Positions 1-7,079 of a stretch of DNA of 19,155 nt are shown piece by piece (within the stretch, counting starts at the first letter, position 1; the number at the start of each line of letters is the position of its first letter). Source of the DNA: DATCLS01 sp035265325 (GTDB lineage: Bacteria; Actinomycetota; Acidimicrobiia; Acidimicrobiales; VFJN01); the NCBI GenBank assembly GCA_035265325.1, contig DATFOS010000210.1, forward strand, positions 1-19,155, in the 5' to 3' direction. Below the pieces are notes generated by a model. The model was not told the origin of the DNA. It worked only from the letters and a program-made list of their open reading frames with translations, and searched no databases. The translations under genes and the position numbers were made by a program.

Positions 1-97
1 CGCCCCGGCCAGCCCGACCCAGGCCGGGCGGTCGGACGCACCGACCCGGGGGCGGGCTCAGGCCTCGTCGACGTCGAGTCCGATGTCGAGACCGGCG
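1..97. repeat. Tandem duplicate of the nadC 3' end, copy A (truncated by window edge)
   Basis: Bases 1-90 are identical to 147-236. After a one-base deletion, 91-97 match 238-244. The copy carries, on the minus strand, the last codons of nadC (reading LDIGLDVDEA and a TGA at 58-60) plus the downstream hairpin sequence. It lacks the rest of the gene, so it is a non-coding remnant. The copy starts at base 1 inside what would be the right arm of the hairpin at 137-155, so the repeat almost certainly continues to the left of the window. The repeat period is 146 bp. Replication slippage or hairpin-associated duplication is the likely origin; an assembly artefact cannot be excluded. Confidence 0.9.
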
Positions 98-106
98 AGG
101 CTATCC

Positions 107-129
107 CTTGGGGGGCTCCGCCCCCCAAG
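107..129. terminator. Perfect 10-bp-stem hairpin downstream of nadC (terminator/REP-like)
   Basis: The arms 107-116 and 120-129 are exact reverse complements around a 3-base loop (TCC). The hairpin lies about 75 bp past the nadC stop and has no U-tract. GC-rich palindromes of the form GGGGCTCCGCCCC are, from general knowledge, very common intergenic elements in high-GC actinobacteria. It could act as a factor-assisted terminator, an mRNA 3' stabiliser or a REP-like repeat. Confidence 0.65.
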
Positions 130-136
130 CACCCCC

Positions 137-155
137 GCCGGGGCTCCGCCCCGGC
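137..155. repeat. Second GC-rich hairpin (8-bp stem) beside the first
   Basis: The arms 137-144 (GCCGGGGC) and 148-155 (GCCCCGGC) pair perfectly around the same TCC loop as the hairpin at 107-129. The right arm is shared with the start of repeat copy B. The same arm sequence opens the window at base 1, which implies that this hairpin is also part of the duplicated unit. A further small stem-loop (176-181 with 187-192) lies between it and the nadC stop and is repeated at 30-46. Confidence 0.6.
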
Positions 156-244
156 CAGCCCGACCCAGGCCGGGCGGTCGGACGCACCGACCCGGGGGCG
201 GGCTCAGGCCTCGTCGACGTCGAGTCCGATGTCGAGGACCGGCG
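147..244. repeat. Tandem duplicate of the nadC 3' end, copy B (native copy)
   Basis: This is the partner of the repeat at 1-97, with 90 identical bases followed by a one-base indel. It includes the genuine nadC stop (204-206), the last dozen or so codons of nadC, and about 57 bp of downstream sequence with a 6-bp-stem hairpin at 176-192. Confidence 0.9.
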
Positions 245-1067
245 CCGAGTGGGTGAGGGCGCCCACCGACACCATGTCGGCGCCGGTGGTGGCGTAGGCG
301 CAGATCGTGTCGAGGTCGACGCCGCCGGACACCTCCAGCAGCGGCCGGGTCGGGTGCTGCGCCCGGACCTCGGCGACGATCGCCCGCACCTCGTCGGGCG
401 TCATGTTGTCGAGGAGGAGGGCGTCGGCCCCCGCCTCGACGGCGAGGCGGGCGTCGGCGGCGTCCTGGCACTCGACGTGGATGGTCCGCCCCGGCCACCG
501 GACGCGCGCCCGGGCGACGGCGTCGGCGATGCCGAACAGCGCCAGATGGTTGTCCTTGAGCATCACCCAGTCGGACAGGTTGCCGCGGTGGTTCCACCCG
601 CCGCCGGCCCGCACGGCCGCCTTCTCGAGCGCCCGCAGGCCGGGGGTGGTCTTGCGGGTGTCCCACACGCGCAACGTCCCGCCCGCGGCGGCGACGGCGG
701 CCACGTAGCGGGAGGTCAGCGTGGCCACGCCGGACAGGTGGCCGAGGAAGTTGAGCGCCGTGCGCTCGGCCGTGAGGATCGGCGCCAGCGGCCCGGTCAC
801 GTGGGCGACGTCCTTGCCCGAGGTCAGGGCGTCGCCGTCGTCGGCGGACCACTCGACCGTGAGCGCGGCGTCGACCTGCCGGAAGGCCTCGTCCACGCAG
901 AGCCGCCCGGCCATCACCCCGTCGGAACGGGGGACGAACCGGGCGGTCGCCACCAGGTCGGGCGGCAGCAGCAACGATGTGAGGTCGCCGATCGGGGTCA
1001 GGTCCTCGGCGAGGGCCCGGGCGACGGCCTCGCGGGCCGCGCCGATCGGCGGGTGGGCGTCGTGCAC
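204..1067 (-). CDS. nadC: Nicotinate-nucleotide pyrophosphorylase (quinolinate phosphoribosyltransferase)
   Basis: Converts quinolinate and PRPP to nicotinate mononucleotide, CO2 and PPi; this is the last step of de novo NAD precursor synthesis and is cytosolic. The protein has 287 residues, the usual family length. Recognisable family blocks are ERTALNFLGHLSG (101-113), DTRKT (136-140), the GGGWNHR turn (155-161), KDNH (171-174), LLDNM, EVSGG and the C-terminal VGALTHSAP. They form the N-terminal alpha/beta and C-terminal barrel domains of QPRTase. The start is a GTG at 1067; no Shine-Dalgarno sequence is visible before it, so the start is moderately certain. It lies 25 bp after the LURP-one-like gene and shares its strand with nadB, so the two NAD genes are separated by one unrelated gene. 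The last codons are duplicated downstream at 1-97. Confidence 0.97.
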   Translation of the reverse strand: MHDAHPPIGAAREAVARALAEDLTPIGDLTSLLLPPDLVATARFVPRSDGVMAGRLCVDEAFRQVDAALTVEWSADDGDALTSGKDVAHVTGPLAPILTAERTALNFLGHLSGVATLTSRYVAAVAAAGGTLRVWDTRKTTPGLRALEKAAVRAGGGWNHRGNLSDWVMLKDNHLALFGIADAVARARVRWPGRTIHVECQDAADARLAVEAGADALLLDNMTPDEVRAIVAEVRAQHPTRPLLEVSGGVDLDTICAYATTGADMVSVGALTHSAPVLDIGLDVDEA

Positions 1068-1092
1068 CGGCGGGAGGAAGGGGCGGGCCCGA

Positions 1093-1947
1093 TCAGCCGA
1101 AGCCGCGGGCGTCCTGCTTGAGCGCCGTGTCGACGCCGAGGGCGGCGGCGACCACCAGCGTGCGCAGCGGGTCCTGCAGCGGCCGGTGGATCTGGACGAC
1201 GTAGTTGTCGGCGGTGGTGAACATGGTCTTGGCCAGGCCCTCCCACGTCTTGGTGATGCGGGCCACCTCGGCGCCGGTGTGGTCCTGCACGTTGAAGTTC
1301 CAGGCCCGCCAGTTCTCGGCGTTGATCGAGCCCCACTGCTGGCCGCCGGACTCCAGCGAGAACCGGATCTTGCCGATGGCGTTCTGCTGGGCGATCAGGC
1401 CGACCTCGTTGCCCATGCCGTCCTGCACGATCACGCGGGACTTCAGGACCTTGGCCGGACGGGTCAGCGCCATGAGCACGTTGCCGTACGCGTCGACGAC
1501 CTGGAGCTTGTGGGTCATGAACTGGTCGTACGACCCCAGCATGCGGACGACCTTCTTCAGCGCGCTCTGCCCGACCTGGCGGACGGCGCCGATCTGGCGG
1601 CCGTGCTGGTCGTAGATGGCGTACTCGTTGTTGACCTCGATGAGCTTCGCCTTCTGGTTCACGACCAGGATCGGCTCGGTGAAGATCGTCCCGCCGCCCT
1701 GGGCCTGACCGCCCTGGACGCCGGCGCGGGTCACGTCGCCCGCCACCCTCTCGGTGGCCCGGTTGACGGTGGGGATGTTGCCGCCACCGACGGGCGCGTC
1801 GACACCCTGGCGCCCGTGGGAGGCGACGTGCTCGGTCCACCTGCTCCCGTCCCAGTAGCGCGTCTCGTGACGGCCGAACGGATCGGGGTACCAGCCCTGG
1901 GGGTGCTGGCCGGCGCCCGCCATCGCCTGCTGATCGGCTCCTGACAT
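1093..1947 (-). CDS. DUF2510 plus LURP-one-related/phospholipid-scramblase-like protein
   Basis: 284 residues. Residues 17-40 (GWYPDPFGRHETRYWDGSRWTEH) are a DUF2510 motif, a short Trp/Pro-rich module common at actinobacterial protein ends. A Gly/Gln-rich linker follows. From about residue 88 onward the protein resembles the LURP-one-related/scramblase (Tubby-like) fold, with repeated beta-strand patterns such as YAIYDQHGRQIGAV, LQVVDAYGNVLMAL, VIVQDGMGNEVGLI and VQDHTGAEVARITK, and a hydrophobic C-terminal helix (TLVVAAALGVDTAL). No signal peptide is seen. Molecular function is unknown; a membrane- or lipid-associated role is only inference. The ATG at 1947 is the chosen start, with an in-frame ATG at 1923 as alternative. 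It sits between nadB and nadC after an unusually long non-coding gap, so it may have its own promoter. Confidence 0.85.
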   Translation of the reverse strand: MSGADQQAMAGAGQHPQGWYPDPFGRHETRYWDGSRWTEHVASHGRQGVDAPVGGGNIPTVNRATERVAGDVTRAGVQGGQAQGGGTIFTEPILVVNQKAKLIEVNNEYAIYDQHGRQIGAVRQVGQSALKKVVRMLGSYDQFMTHKLQVVDAYGNVLMALTRPAKVLKSRVIVQDGMGNEVGLIAQQNAIGKIRFSLESGGQQWGSINAENWRAWNFNVQDHTGAEVARITKTWEGLAKTMFTTADNYVVQIHRPLQDPLRTLVVAAALGVDTALKQDARGFG

Positions 1948-2320
1948 GGGGCGAAACCATAGTGGTCGCTCCGCGGGGCCCGGTAGCGGGGCGTCCGCCC
2001 GTGCCGCAGCAGACCGACGGCACCACGGGCCGCCCCCGCCGAGGGCGTGCGTGCCGTCCCGGGCCGGACCCGGGACCGGCCCCAGGGGCCGAAGGCCGAT
2101 GGAGAGGAGGGCCGCCGGCGCCGGGTCGTGCCCCAGACGCGGCCCGACGCCGTTGGCCCGACCCCTGGCGGCGGCCGGTGGCGGGCCGGTGCGGCGTCCG
2201 GCCGGCCGTGGCCGCCACGACCGTGTCGTTTCCCGTCGTCAACCGACGTAGGGGTCGACATGATGGCCGAATCGGCCCGACATGTCTACTTACACGCCCG
2301 AACACACCGGGATGACCGGT
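1948..2320. other. 373-bp intergenic region between nadB and the LURP-one-like gene
   Basis: No open frame with protein-like composition was found on either strand; the frames crossing it are Arg/Pro/Gly-rich shadows. The part next to nadB (about 2225-2320) is clearly less GC-rich than the rest and is the likeliest promoter region for the downstream minus-strand genes. It contains a stem-loop at 2235-2249 (CGTCG, loop, CGACG). It also contains a near-perfect palindrome GGCCGA-A-TCGGCC at 2265-2277, flanked by direct repeats CGACATG at 2256-2262 and 2278-2284. The remaining ~280 bp (1948-2225) is very GC-rich, with no recognised riboswitch or RNA gene. Confidence 0.5.
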
Positions 2321-3955
2321 TCAGGGGCCGCCGATGACCAGCCGCGCCCGCAACGCCGGGTCGATCTCCGGGTGGTCGGTGCGGGTGTGGGCGCCGCGGC
2401 TCTCGGTCCGGGCGGTGGCGGCGGCCACGACGGCCCGGCCGGCGGTCACCAGGTTGGCCAGTTCGGCGGCCGGGGCGCCCTCGCCGGCGGCGGCGCTGCC
2501 GGCGGCCGCCGCCAGGTCCGGCGCGACGGCGGCGAGCGAGGCCTCGGACCGGAGGACCCCGGCGTGCGCGGTCATCGCCCGCTGGAGGTCCCGCCGGGCG
2601 ACCTCGACCGGCCGCGGCCCGGCGCCGCCGTAGGCGGCGGGGTCCTCCGTGGCAGGGCCGGCCGTCGCGGCGGTGTCCGGCGGCGGGACGACGAGCGCCC
2701 GCCGGCCGATCTCGTCCAGGTCGTCGGCCTCGCCCAGGACCGCCGCCATCACGCCCGTGGGTGACGGGCCGTCCTTGCCGCGTTCGACGGCCTCGACCAC
2801 CCGGGGGGCGAACACCATGCCGTCGAGCAGGGAGTTCGACGCCAGCCGGTTGGCCCCGTGGACGCCGTTGCAGGCCACCTCGCCGGCCACCCACAGGCGG
2901 GGCAGCGTGGTGGCGCCGTCGAGGTCGGCGACCACGCCGCCGCACAGGTAGTGGGCGGCGGGGGCGACCGGCAGCCAGTCGCGCCCGGCGTCGAGCCCGG
3001 CCACGTCCAGCTCGCGGGCGATGGTCGGGAAGCGCTCGTCGAAGTGGGCCAGCCCCGTGGCGTCGAGCCACACGTGCTCGGTCCCCTGCTCGGCCATGCG
3101 GGCGGTGATGGCGCGGCTCACCTTGTCCCGCGACAGCAGTTCGTCCACGAAGCGGTCGCCCTTGGCATCGCGCAGGAGGGCGCCGTGGCCCCGCAGCGCC
3201 TCCGACAGCAGGGGCCGGGGCATCGCCGGGTGGTGCAGCGCCGTCGGGTGGAACTGGACGAACTCGAGGTCGGCGACCGCCACGCCCGCCCGCAGCGCCA
3301 TGGCGATGCCGTCGCCGGTGGCCTCGTGGGGGTTGGTGGTGACCGCGAAGAGCTGGCCGGCCCCGCCGGTGGCGATGAGCACGTGCCGCGCCCGGACCTC
3401 GGCCCGGACGCCGTCCGGCGACAGCGCCACGACGCCGGCGCAGTGGCCGGCCTCCACCAGCAGGTCGACGGCGAACCAGCGCTCGTACAGCGCGGTGGCG
3501 GTCCGGTGGACGGCGGCGACCAGCGCGCGCTCGACCTCGGCGCCGGTGGCCGCCCCGCCGGCGTGGACCACCCGGGCGTGCGAGTGCCCGCCCTCCCGGG
3601 CGAGGAGCAGGTCGCCGGCGGCATCGCGGTCGAAGGCGGCCCCGAGGGCGATCAGCTCGTTGACCCGCACCGGCCCCTCGTCCACCAGGACGCGTACGGC
3701 CTCGGTGTCGCACAACCCGGCCCCGGCGGCGAGGGTGTCGGCGAGGTGGACGTCGGTCGAGTCGGGGTCGCCCCCGAGGACCGCCGCCACCCCGCCCTGG
3801 GCCCATCTGGTCGTGGCCTGGTCGAGGTCGGCCTTGGTCAGGACCCCGACCCGCATGCCGTGCACGTCGGCCGCCCGCACCGCCGCGGACAACCCCGCCA
3901 CCCCGGAGCCCAGGACGAGCAGGTCGAGCGGCGGCGCGGGGTCGGCGTCGGTCAT
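2321..3955 (-). CDS. nadB: L-aspartate oxidase
   Basis: FAD-dependent oxidation of L-aspartate to iminoaspartate, the first step of de novo NAD synthesis; its product would feed quinolinate synthase (NadA, not in this window). 544 residues from the ATG at 3955. The dinucleotide-binding motif VLGSGVAG lies at about 14-21. Further family blocks are TRWAQGGVAA, EGGHSHARVVHAGG, LIATGGAGQLF, FVQFHPTAL, and the hallmark HYLCGGVVADLDG with WVAGEVACNGVHGANRLASNSLLDG. The C-terminal helical domain is shorter and more Ala-rich. A GTG at 3976 would add seven residues, but the ATG gives the usual N-terminus just before the Rossmann fold, with a weak GGTGGA upstream. It follows panD by 79 bp. Confidence 0.96.
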   Translation of the reverse strand: MTDADPAPPLDLLVLGSGVAGLSAAVRAADVHGMRVGVLTKADLDQATTRWAQGGVAAVLGGDPDSTDVHLADTLAAGAGLCDTEAVRVLVDEGPVRVNELIALGAAFDRDAAGDLLLAREGGHSHARVVHAGGAATGAEVERALVAAVHRTATALYERWFAVDLLVEAGHCAGVVALSPDGVRAEVRARHVLIATGGAGQLFAVTTNPHEATGDGIAMALRAGVAVADLEFVQFHPTALHHPAMPRPLLSEALRGHGALLRDAKGDRFVDELLSRDKVSRAITARMAEQGTEHVWLDATGLAHFDERFPTIARELDVAGLDAGRDWLPVAPAAHYLCGGVVADLDGATTLPRLWVAGEVACNGVHGANRLASNSLLDGMVFAPRVVEAVERGKDGPSPTGVMAAVLGEADDLDEIGRRALVVPPPDTAATAGPATEDPAAYGGAGPRPVEVARRDLQRAMTAHAGVLRSEASLAAVAPDLAAAAGSAAAGEGAPAAELANLVTAGRAVVAAATARTESRGAHTRTDHPEIDPALRARLVIGGP

Positions 3956-4034
3956 GGTTTCATTCCACCCGACCACGCACCGTGTGCGACAGCGGAATCG
4001 GCCCCCGGCCGATGGACCTGCGCCCGCCGCGGCG

Positions 4035-4460
4035 TCAGCCGGCGGCGACCTCGTTGTAGCGGTGCGGGGCCGGGTCCCGGTCGGCGGCGGCGAGCAGCTC
4101 GGCGGTCACCGCATCGACCCGACGGTTGGCGGTGTCGACGTGCACCACGATCGGCTCGTAGGACGCCAGCTCCTCGCGGTCGTAGTCGGCGTAGCTGATG
4201 ACGATGACCTTGTCGCCCGGCTGGACCAGGCGGGCGGCGGCGCCGTTGAGGCACAGGTCGCCGGAGCCCGGCCGGCCGGCGATGGCGTAGGTCTCGAGCC
4301 GGGCGCCGTTGTCGATGTCGACGATCGCCACCTGCTCGTGCGGAAGGATGTCGGCCGCTTCGAGGAGGTCGGGGTCGATCGTCACCGAGCCCACGTAGTG
4401 CAGGTTGGCGTCGGTCACCACCGCGCGGTGGATCTTGGACTTGAGCATGCGTCGCCGCAT
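4035..4460 (-). CDS. panD: Aspartate 1-decarboxylase (pyruvoyl enzyme precursor)
   Basis: Makes beta-alanine from L-aspartate for pantothenate. 141 residues, slightly longer than the E. coli enzyme because of a C-terminal tail. The self-cleavage site Gly24-Ser25 is present in YVGSVTID, so Ser25 becomes the pyruvoyl group. Lys9, His11 and Thr57-Tyr58 of the active site are at the expected positions, and NGAAARLVQPGDKVIVISY is typical of the family. The ATG at 4460 has a strong GAGGAGG Shine-Dalgarno 9 nt upstream, which favours it over the second ATG at 4448. It lies 28 bp after panC in the same direction. Confidence 0.97.
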   Translation of the reverse strand: MRRRMLKSKIHRAVVTDANLHYVGSVTIDPDLLEAADILPHEQVAIVDIDNGARLETYAIAGRPGSGDLCLNGAAARLVQPGDKVIVISYADYDREELASYEPIVVHVDTANRRVDAVTAELLAAADRDPAPHRYNEVAAG

Positions 4461-4469
4461 CGCAGGTGG

Positions 4470-4476
4470 CCTCCTC
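4470..4476 (-). promoter_or_regulatory. Strong ribosome binding site of panD
   Basis: GAGGAGG on the minus strand, 9 nt before the ATG at 4460, in the 28-bp panC-panD gap. It is one of the few clear Shine-Dalgarno sequences in this window, where many starts have none, and it decides the panD start. Confidence 0.75.
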
Positions 4477-4488
4477 GGGTGGGCGCCG

Positions 4489-5337
4489 TCAGACGGTCAC
4501 CCCCACGTTGTCGATGAGCCGGGCCCGGCCGAAGCGGGCCGCGACCAGCAGCCGCAGATTACCGGCGAGGGGGTCGGGGATCTCGAAGGTGTCGGCGTCG
4601 ACCACCTCGGCGTAATCCAGCTCGCCTGTGCGGGCGCACGTGATCATCCCCTGCATGCGGGTGCGGACCTCGATGGCGTCGCGCTCGCCGTGCCGGATGA
4701 GGCGCACACCCTCGTTCAGCGCCTGGAACAGGACCGTGGCCTCGTCGCGCTCGAGGTCGGTCAGGTAGACGTTGCGCGAGGACAGCGCCAGCCCGTCGGG
4801 CGCCCGGACGGTGGGGCACGGGACGACCTCGACCGGCAGCGACAGGTCGGCCGTCATGCGGCGGACGACGGCCACCTGCTGCCAGTCCTTCTCGCCGAAG
4901 TAGGCCCGGCAGGCGCCCACGATGGCGAACAGCTTGGCGACCACGGTGGCCACGCCGTCGAAGTGGCCGGGCCGGCGGACCGCCTCGAGCCAGTGGGTCA
5001 CCTCGCCCCCCACCGACACCGTGGTCAGCATGCCGCCCGGGTACATCTCGTCGACCGACGGGGCGAACAGGTAGTCGACGTCGTTGACCTCGAGCAGGTC
5101 GCTGTCGCGGGCGAGGTCGCGCGGGTAGGCGTCGAGGTCCTCCGTCGGGCCGAACTGCAGCGGGTTCACGAACACCGACACGACGACCACGTCGTCGGCC
5201 GCCCGCGCCCGCCGGATCAGCGACACGTGGCCCTCGTGGAGGAAGCCCATGGTGGGGACGAACCCCACGGTGCGCCCGGACGCCCGCTCGGCGTCGAGGG
5301 TGGCCCGCAGCTCGGCGATGGTGTCGAGGCGCTTCAC
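4489..5337 (-). CDS. panC: Pantothenate synthetase (pantoate-beta-alanine ligase)
   Basis: ATP-dependent condensation of pantoate with beta-alanine (the PanD product) to give pantothenate, via pantoyl-adenylate. 282 residues, normal length. The nucleotidyltransferase signature PTMGFLHEGH is at 28-37, with VSVFVNPLQFGPTEDLDAYPR, the pantoate-binding HFDGVATVVAKLF, YFGEKDWQQ (Trp where Tyr or Phe is more usual) and the KMSKS-like LALSSRNVYL. The start is GTG at 5337 with only a weak GGCGGG upstream. It lies 102 bp after the DUF2520 gene and 28 bp before panD. Confidence 0.97.
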   Translation of the reverse strand: MKRLDTIAELRATLDAERASGRTVGFVPTMGFLHEGHVSLIRRARAADDVVVVSVFVNPLQFGPTEDLDAYPRDLARDSDLLEVNDVDYLFAPSVDEMYPGGMLTTVSVGGEVTHWLEAVRRPGHFDGVATVVAKLFAIVGACRAYFGEKDWQQVAVVRRMTADLSLPVEVVPCPTVRAPDGLALSSRNVYLTDLERDEATVLFQALNEGVRLIRHGERDAIEVRTRMQGMITCARTGELDYAEVVDADTFEIPDPLAGNLRLLVAARFGRARLIDNVGVTV

Positions 5338-5439
5338 CCCGCCATCATGCCGCCGGGGTGTGACAGGCGGTGGGGCGGTGGTCCCTGGGGGGCAGCCGCA
5401 GCGGGGTCGGGGCCCACAGCCGGGGCCGGGCCGCCGGCT

Positions 5440-6186
5440 TCAGGCGTGCGGGTTGCGCTCGGCGTCGCCGGGGTCGGCGGCCCGGGCGGCCAGGCGACGG
5501 GCGGCGTCGGCCATGCCCCGGTAGGCCTTCCGCTCCGCCGTGGGCAGCGCCCGCAGGTGCCGGCGGATCGTGGCCTCGTCGCCCCGCGCCGCCGGGCCGG
5601 TGAGCGCCCGGGCGGGCCCCAGGTCGCCGACGTTGGCCAGGGTGGCGGCGGCCAGGTCGAGGTAGGCCTCGAAGGGCACGTCGACCTCGTCCGCCAGCCG
5701 CTGGACCTGCCCCATCAGCGCTACCAGGTGGTTCGAGGCGATCACGGCGGCGGCGTGGTAGGTGGCCCGGTGGTCGTCGTCGACGACGAAGGCGCGCCCG
5801 CCGAGGGCGGCCACGACCTTGTCGGCCAGCTGGTCGCCGGCCACCGCGTACCAGGCCCCGACCAGGCGCCTGGCGCCGATCTCGGGCGTGGGCAGCGCCA
5901 CGAGCGGGTGGACCGCGGCCCGCCGCTCGTGCCCCGTCAGAGCACCGAGGCCGAGCGAGCCCGACAGGTGCGCCACCACCGTCGATTCGACCGGACGGAC
6001 CCGGGCGGACACGTCGTCGATCACGTCGTCGGGGGTGGCCAGGACCAGCAGCTGGACGCCGGTGGCGGCCTCGGTCACGTCGTCGTGGCGGCCGAGCATC
6101 GGCGCGACGTCCCACCCGACGTTCGTGAGGGCCAGCGCCAGGGACGTACCCGCCCGGCCAGGCCCGATGATCCGCACCGAGGTCAT
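5440..6186 (-). CDS. Rossmann-like plus DUF2520 protein; candidate ketopantoate reductase
   Basis: 248 residues. The N-terminal Rossmann fold has the nucleotide-binding motif IIGPGRAGTSLALAL (about 6-20) and the strand LLVLATPDDVI. Then come the family blocks HLSGSLGL, AAVHPLVALPTPE and the C-terminal helical HRATYHAAAVIASNHLVALMGQ, as in the DUF2520 family (6-phosphogluconate-dehydrogenase-like C-domain). The position directly before panC and panD, with no panE in the window, suggests an NAD(P)H reductase of pantothenate synthesis. From memory, a PanE-replacing ketopantoate reductase called PanG has this kind of architecture, but I cannot check that here. The ATG at 6186 is directly followed by the Rossmann strand. 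It is 48 bp downstream of folK, probably in the same operon. Confidence 0.88.
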   Translation of the reverse strand: MTSVRIIGPGRAGTSLALALTNVGWDVAPMLGRHDDVTEAATGVQLLVLATPDDVIDDVSARVRPVESTVVAHLSGSLGLGALTGHERRAAVHPLVALPTPEIGARRLVGAWYAVAGDQLADKVVAALGGRAFVVDDDHRATYHAAAVIASNHLVALMGQVQRLADEVDVPFEAYLDLAAATLANVGDLGPARALTGPAARGDEATIRRHLRALPTAERKAYRGMADAARRLAARAADPGDAERNPHA

Positions 6187-6234
6187 CGGGGCAAGCCTAT
6201 GCCCGACCCCCGACCCGGGGATGGGCGGGCCCCG

Positions 6235-6702
6235 CTATCCCAGCGCGTCGAGGGGGCCGACCCGCTCGACCTCGCCGCCCGCGGCCGCCAGCGCCTCCTC
6301 GGAGACCACGTCCGGGGCCAGGTCCCGCAGCGGCGCCAGGACGAATCGCCGCTCCCACATGCGGGGATGGGGCACCACCAGGTCGGGCTCGTCCACGGTC
6401 GTCCCGTCCACCCACACCACGTCGACGTCGAGCGTGCGGGGCCCCCAGCGGACCTCGCGCACGCGCTCGGCCTCGGCCTCCAGGTGCCGGCACACGCCGA
6501 GCAGGTCGCGGGGCGAGAGGTCGGTGGCCAGCTCGACCACCAGGTTGAGGAACCGCCCCTGCTCGGGGCCGCCGACCGGGTCGGTCTCGTACGCGGGCGA
6601 CACCGCGACCAGCCCGTGTGCCTCGAGGGCGTCGACGGCGCCGCGCAGGTAGCGCACCCGGTCACCCAGGTTGGACCCGAGGGCGAGGAAGGCCCGGGTC
6701 AC
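6235..6702 (-). CDS. folK: 2-amino-4-hydroxy-6-hydroxymethyldihydropteridine pyrophosphokinase (HPPK)
   Basis: Transfers pyrophosphate from ATP to 6-hydroxymethyl-7,8-dihydropterin, giving the substrate of FolP. 155 residues, the normal size. Seen are LALGSNLGDR near the N-terminus, YETDPVGGPEQGRFLNLVVEL, and the signature VRWGPRTLDVDVVWVDG with the Mg-binding aspartates, then the VPHPRMWERRFVLAPL block. The GTG start at 6702 overlaps the folB stop by 4 bp (GTGA), pointing to translational coupling. Confidence 0.96.
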   Translation of the reverse strand: MTRAFLALGSNLGDRVRYLRGAVDALEAHGLVAVSPAYETDPVGGPEQGRFLNLVVELATDLSPRDLLGVCRHLEAEAERVREVRWGPRTLDVDVVWVDGTTVDEPDLVVPHPRMWERRFVLAPLRDLAPDVVSEEALAAAGGEVERVGPLDALG

Positions 6703-7079
6703 GGCCGCAGGCGGGTGACGCGGACGCCGGAGGTGGCCAGGTGCTGCGGCACCGGCGGGCGCAGCTTGCGGACCGCCACCTCGACGGCGCTGATGCGGCC
6801 GTCGACGGCGAGGACGGCGTCGGCCAGCTTCCCCGCCAGGAACTCCAGCAGCTGGACGTGCCCGTCCGTGATCGCCCGCTCGACGGCCGTGCAGATCGCC
6901 CCGTAGTCGACGGTGTCGGCGAGGTCGTCGCTGCCGCCGGCGGCCGCCATGTCCGTCACGACGTCGAGGTCGACCTCGAGCGGCTGGCCCCGCTCGATCT
7001 CCTCGGGCAGCACGCCGCAGCGGCCGACGACGCGCAGGCCCCGCAGCTCGATGCGGTCCCCGGCGACGCGGTCGCTCAC
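6699..7079 (-). CDS. folB: Dihydroneopterin aldolase
   Basis: Cleaves 7,8-dihydroneopterin to 6-hydroxymethyl-dihydropterin and glycolaldehyde. 126 residues from the GTG at 7079. The frame is open further upstream to 7205, but that extension is Arg/Ala/Pro-rich and overlaps the preceding gene. The GTG instead forms a 4-bp GTGA overlap with that gene's stop, so it is chosen. Family features are DRIELRGLRVVGRCGVLPEEIERGQPLEVDLDV, VDYGAICTAVERAI, the LLEFLAGKLADAVL segment with the catalytic-region Glu, and AVEVAVRKLRPPVP with the conserved Lys. Confidence 0.93.
   Translation of the reverse strand: MSDRVAGDRIELRGLRVVGRCGVLPEEIERGQPLEVDLDVVTDMAAAGGSDDLADTVDYGAICTAVERAITDGHVQLLEFLAGKLADAVLAVDGRISAVEVAVRKLRPPVPQHLATSGVRVTRLRP

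Noticed and set aside
58..852. Minus-strand frame ending in the duplicated nadC tail
   Set aside because: It reads nadC out of frame and enters the duplicated copy only at the end; composition is Arg/Gly/Pro-rich. It is not a nadC variant with an alternative C-terminus.
3956..3976. Earlier GTG start for nadB
   Set aside because: It adds only MVGWNET before the usual aspartate oxidase N-terminus; the ATG at 3955 is preferred.
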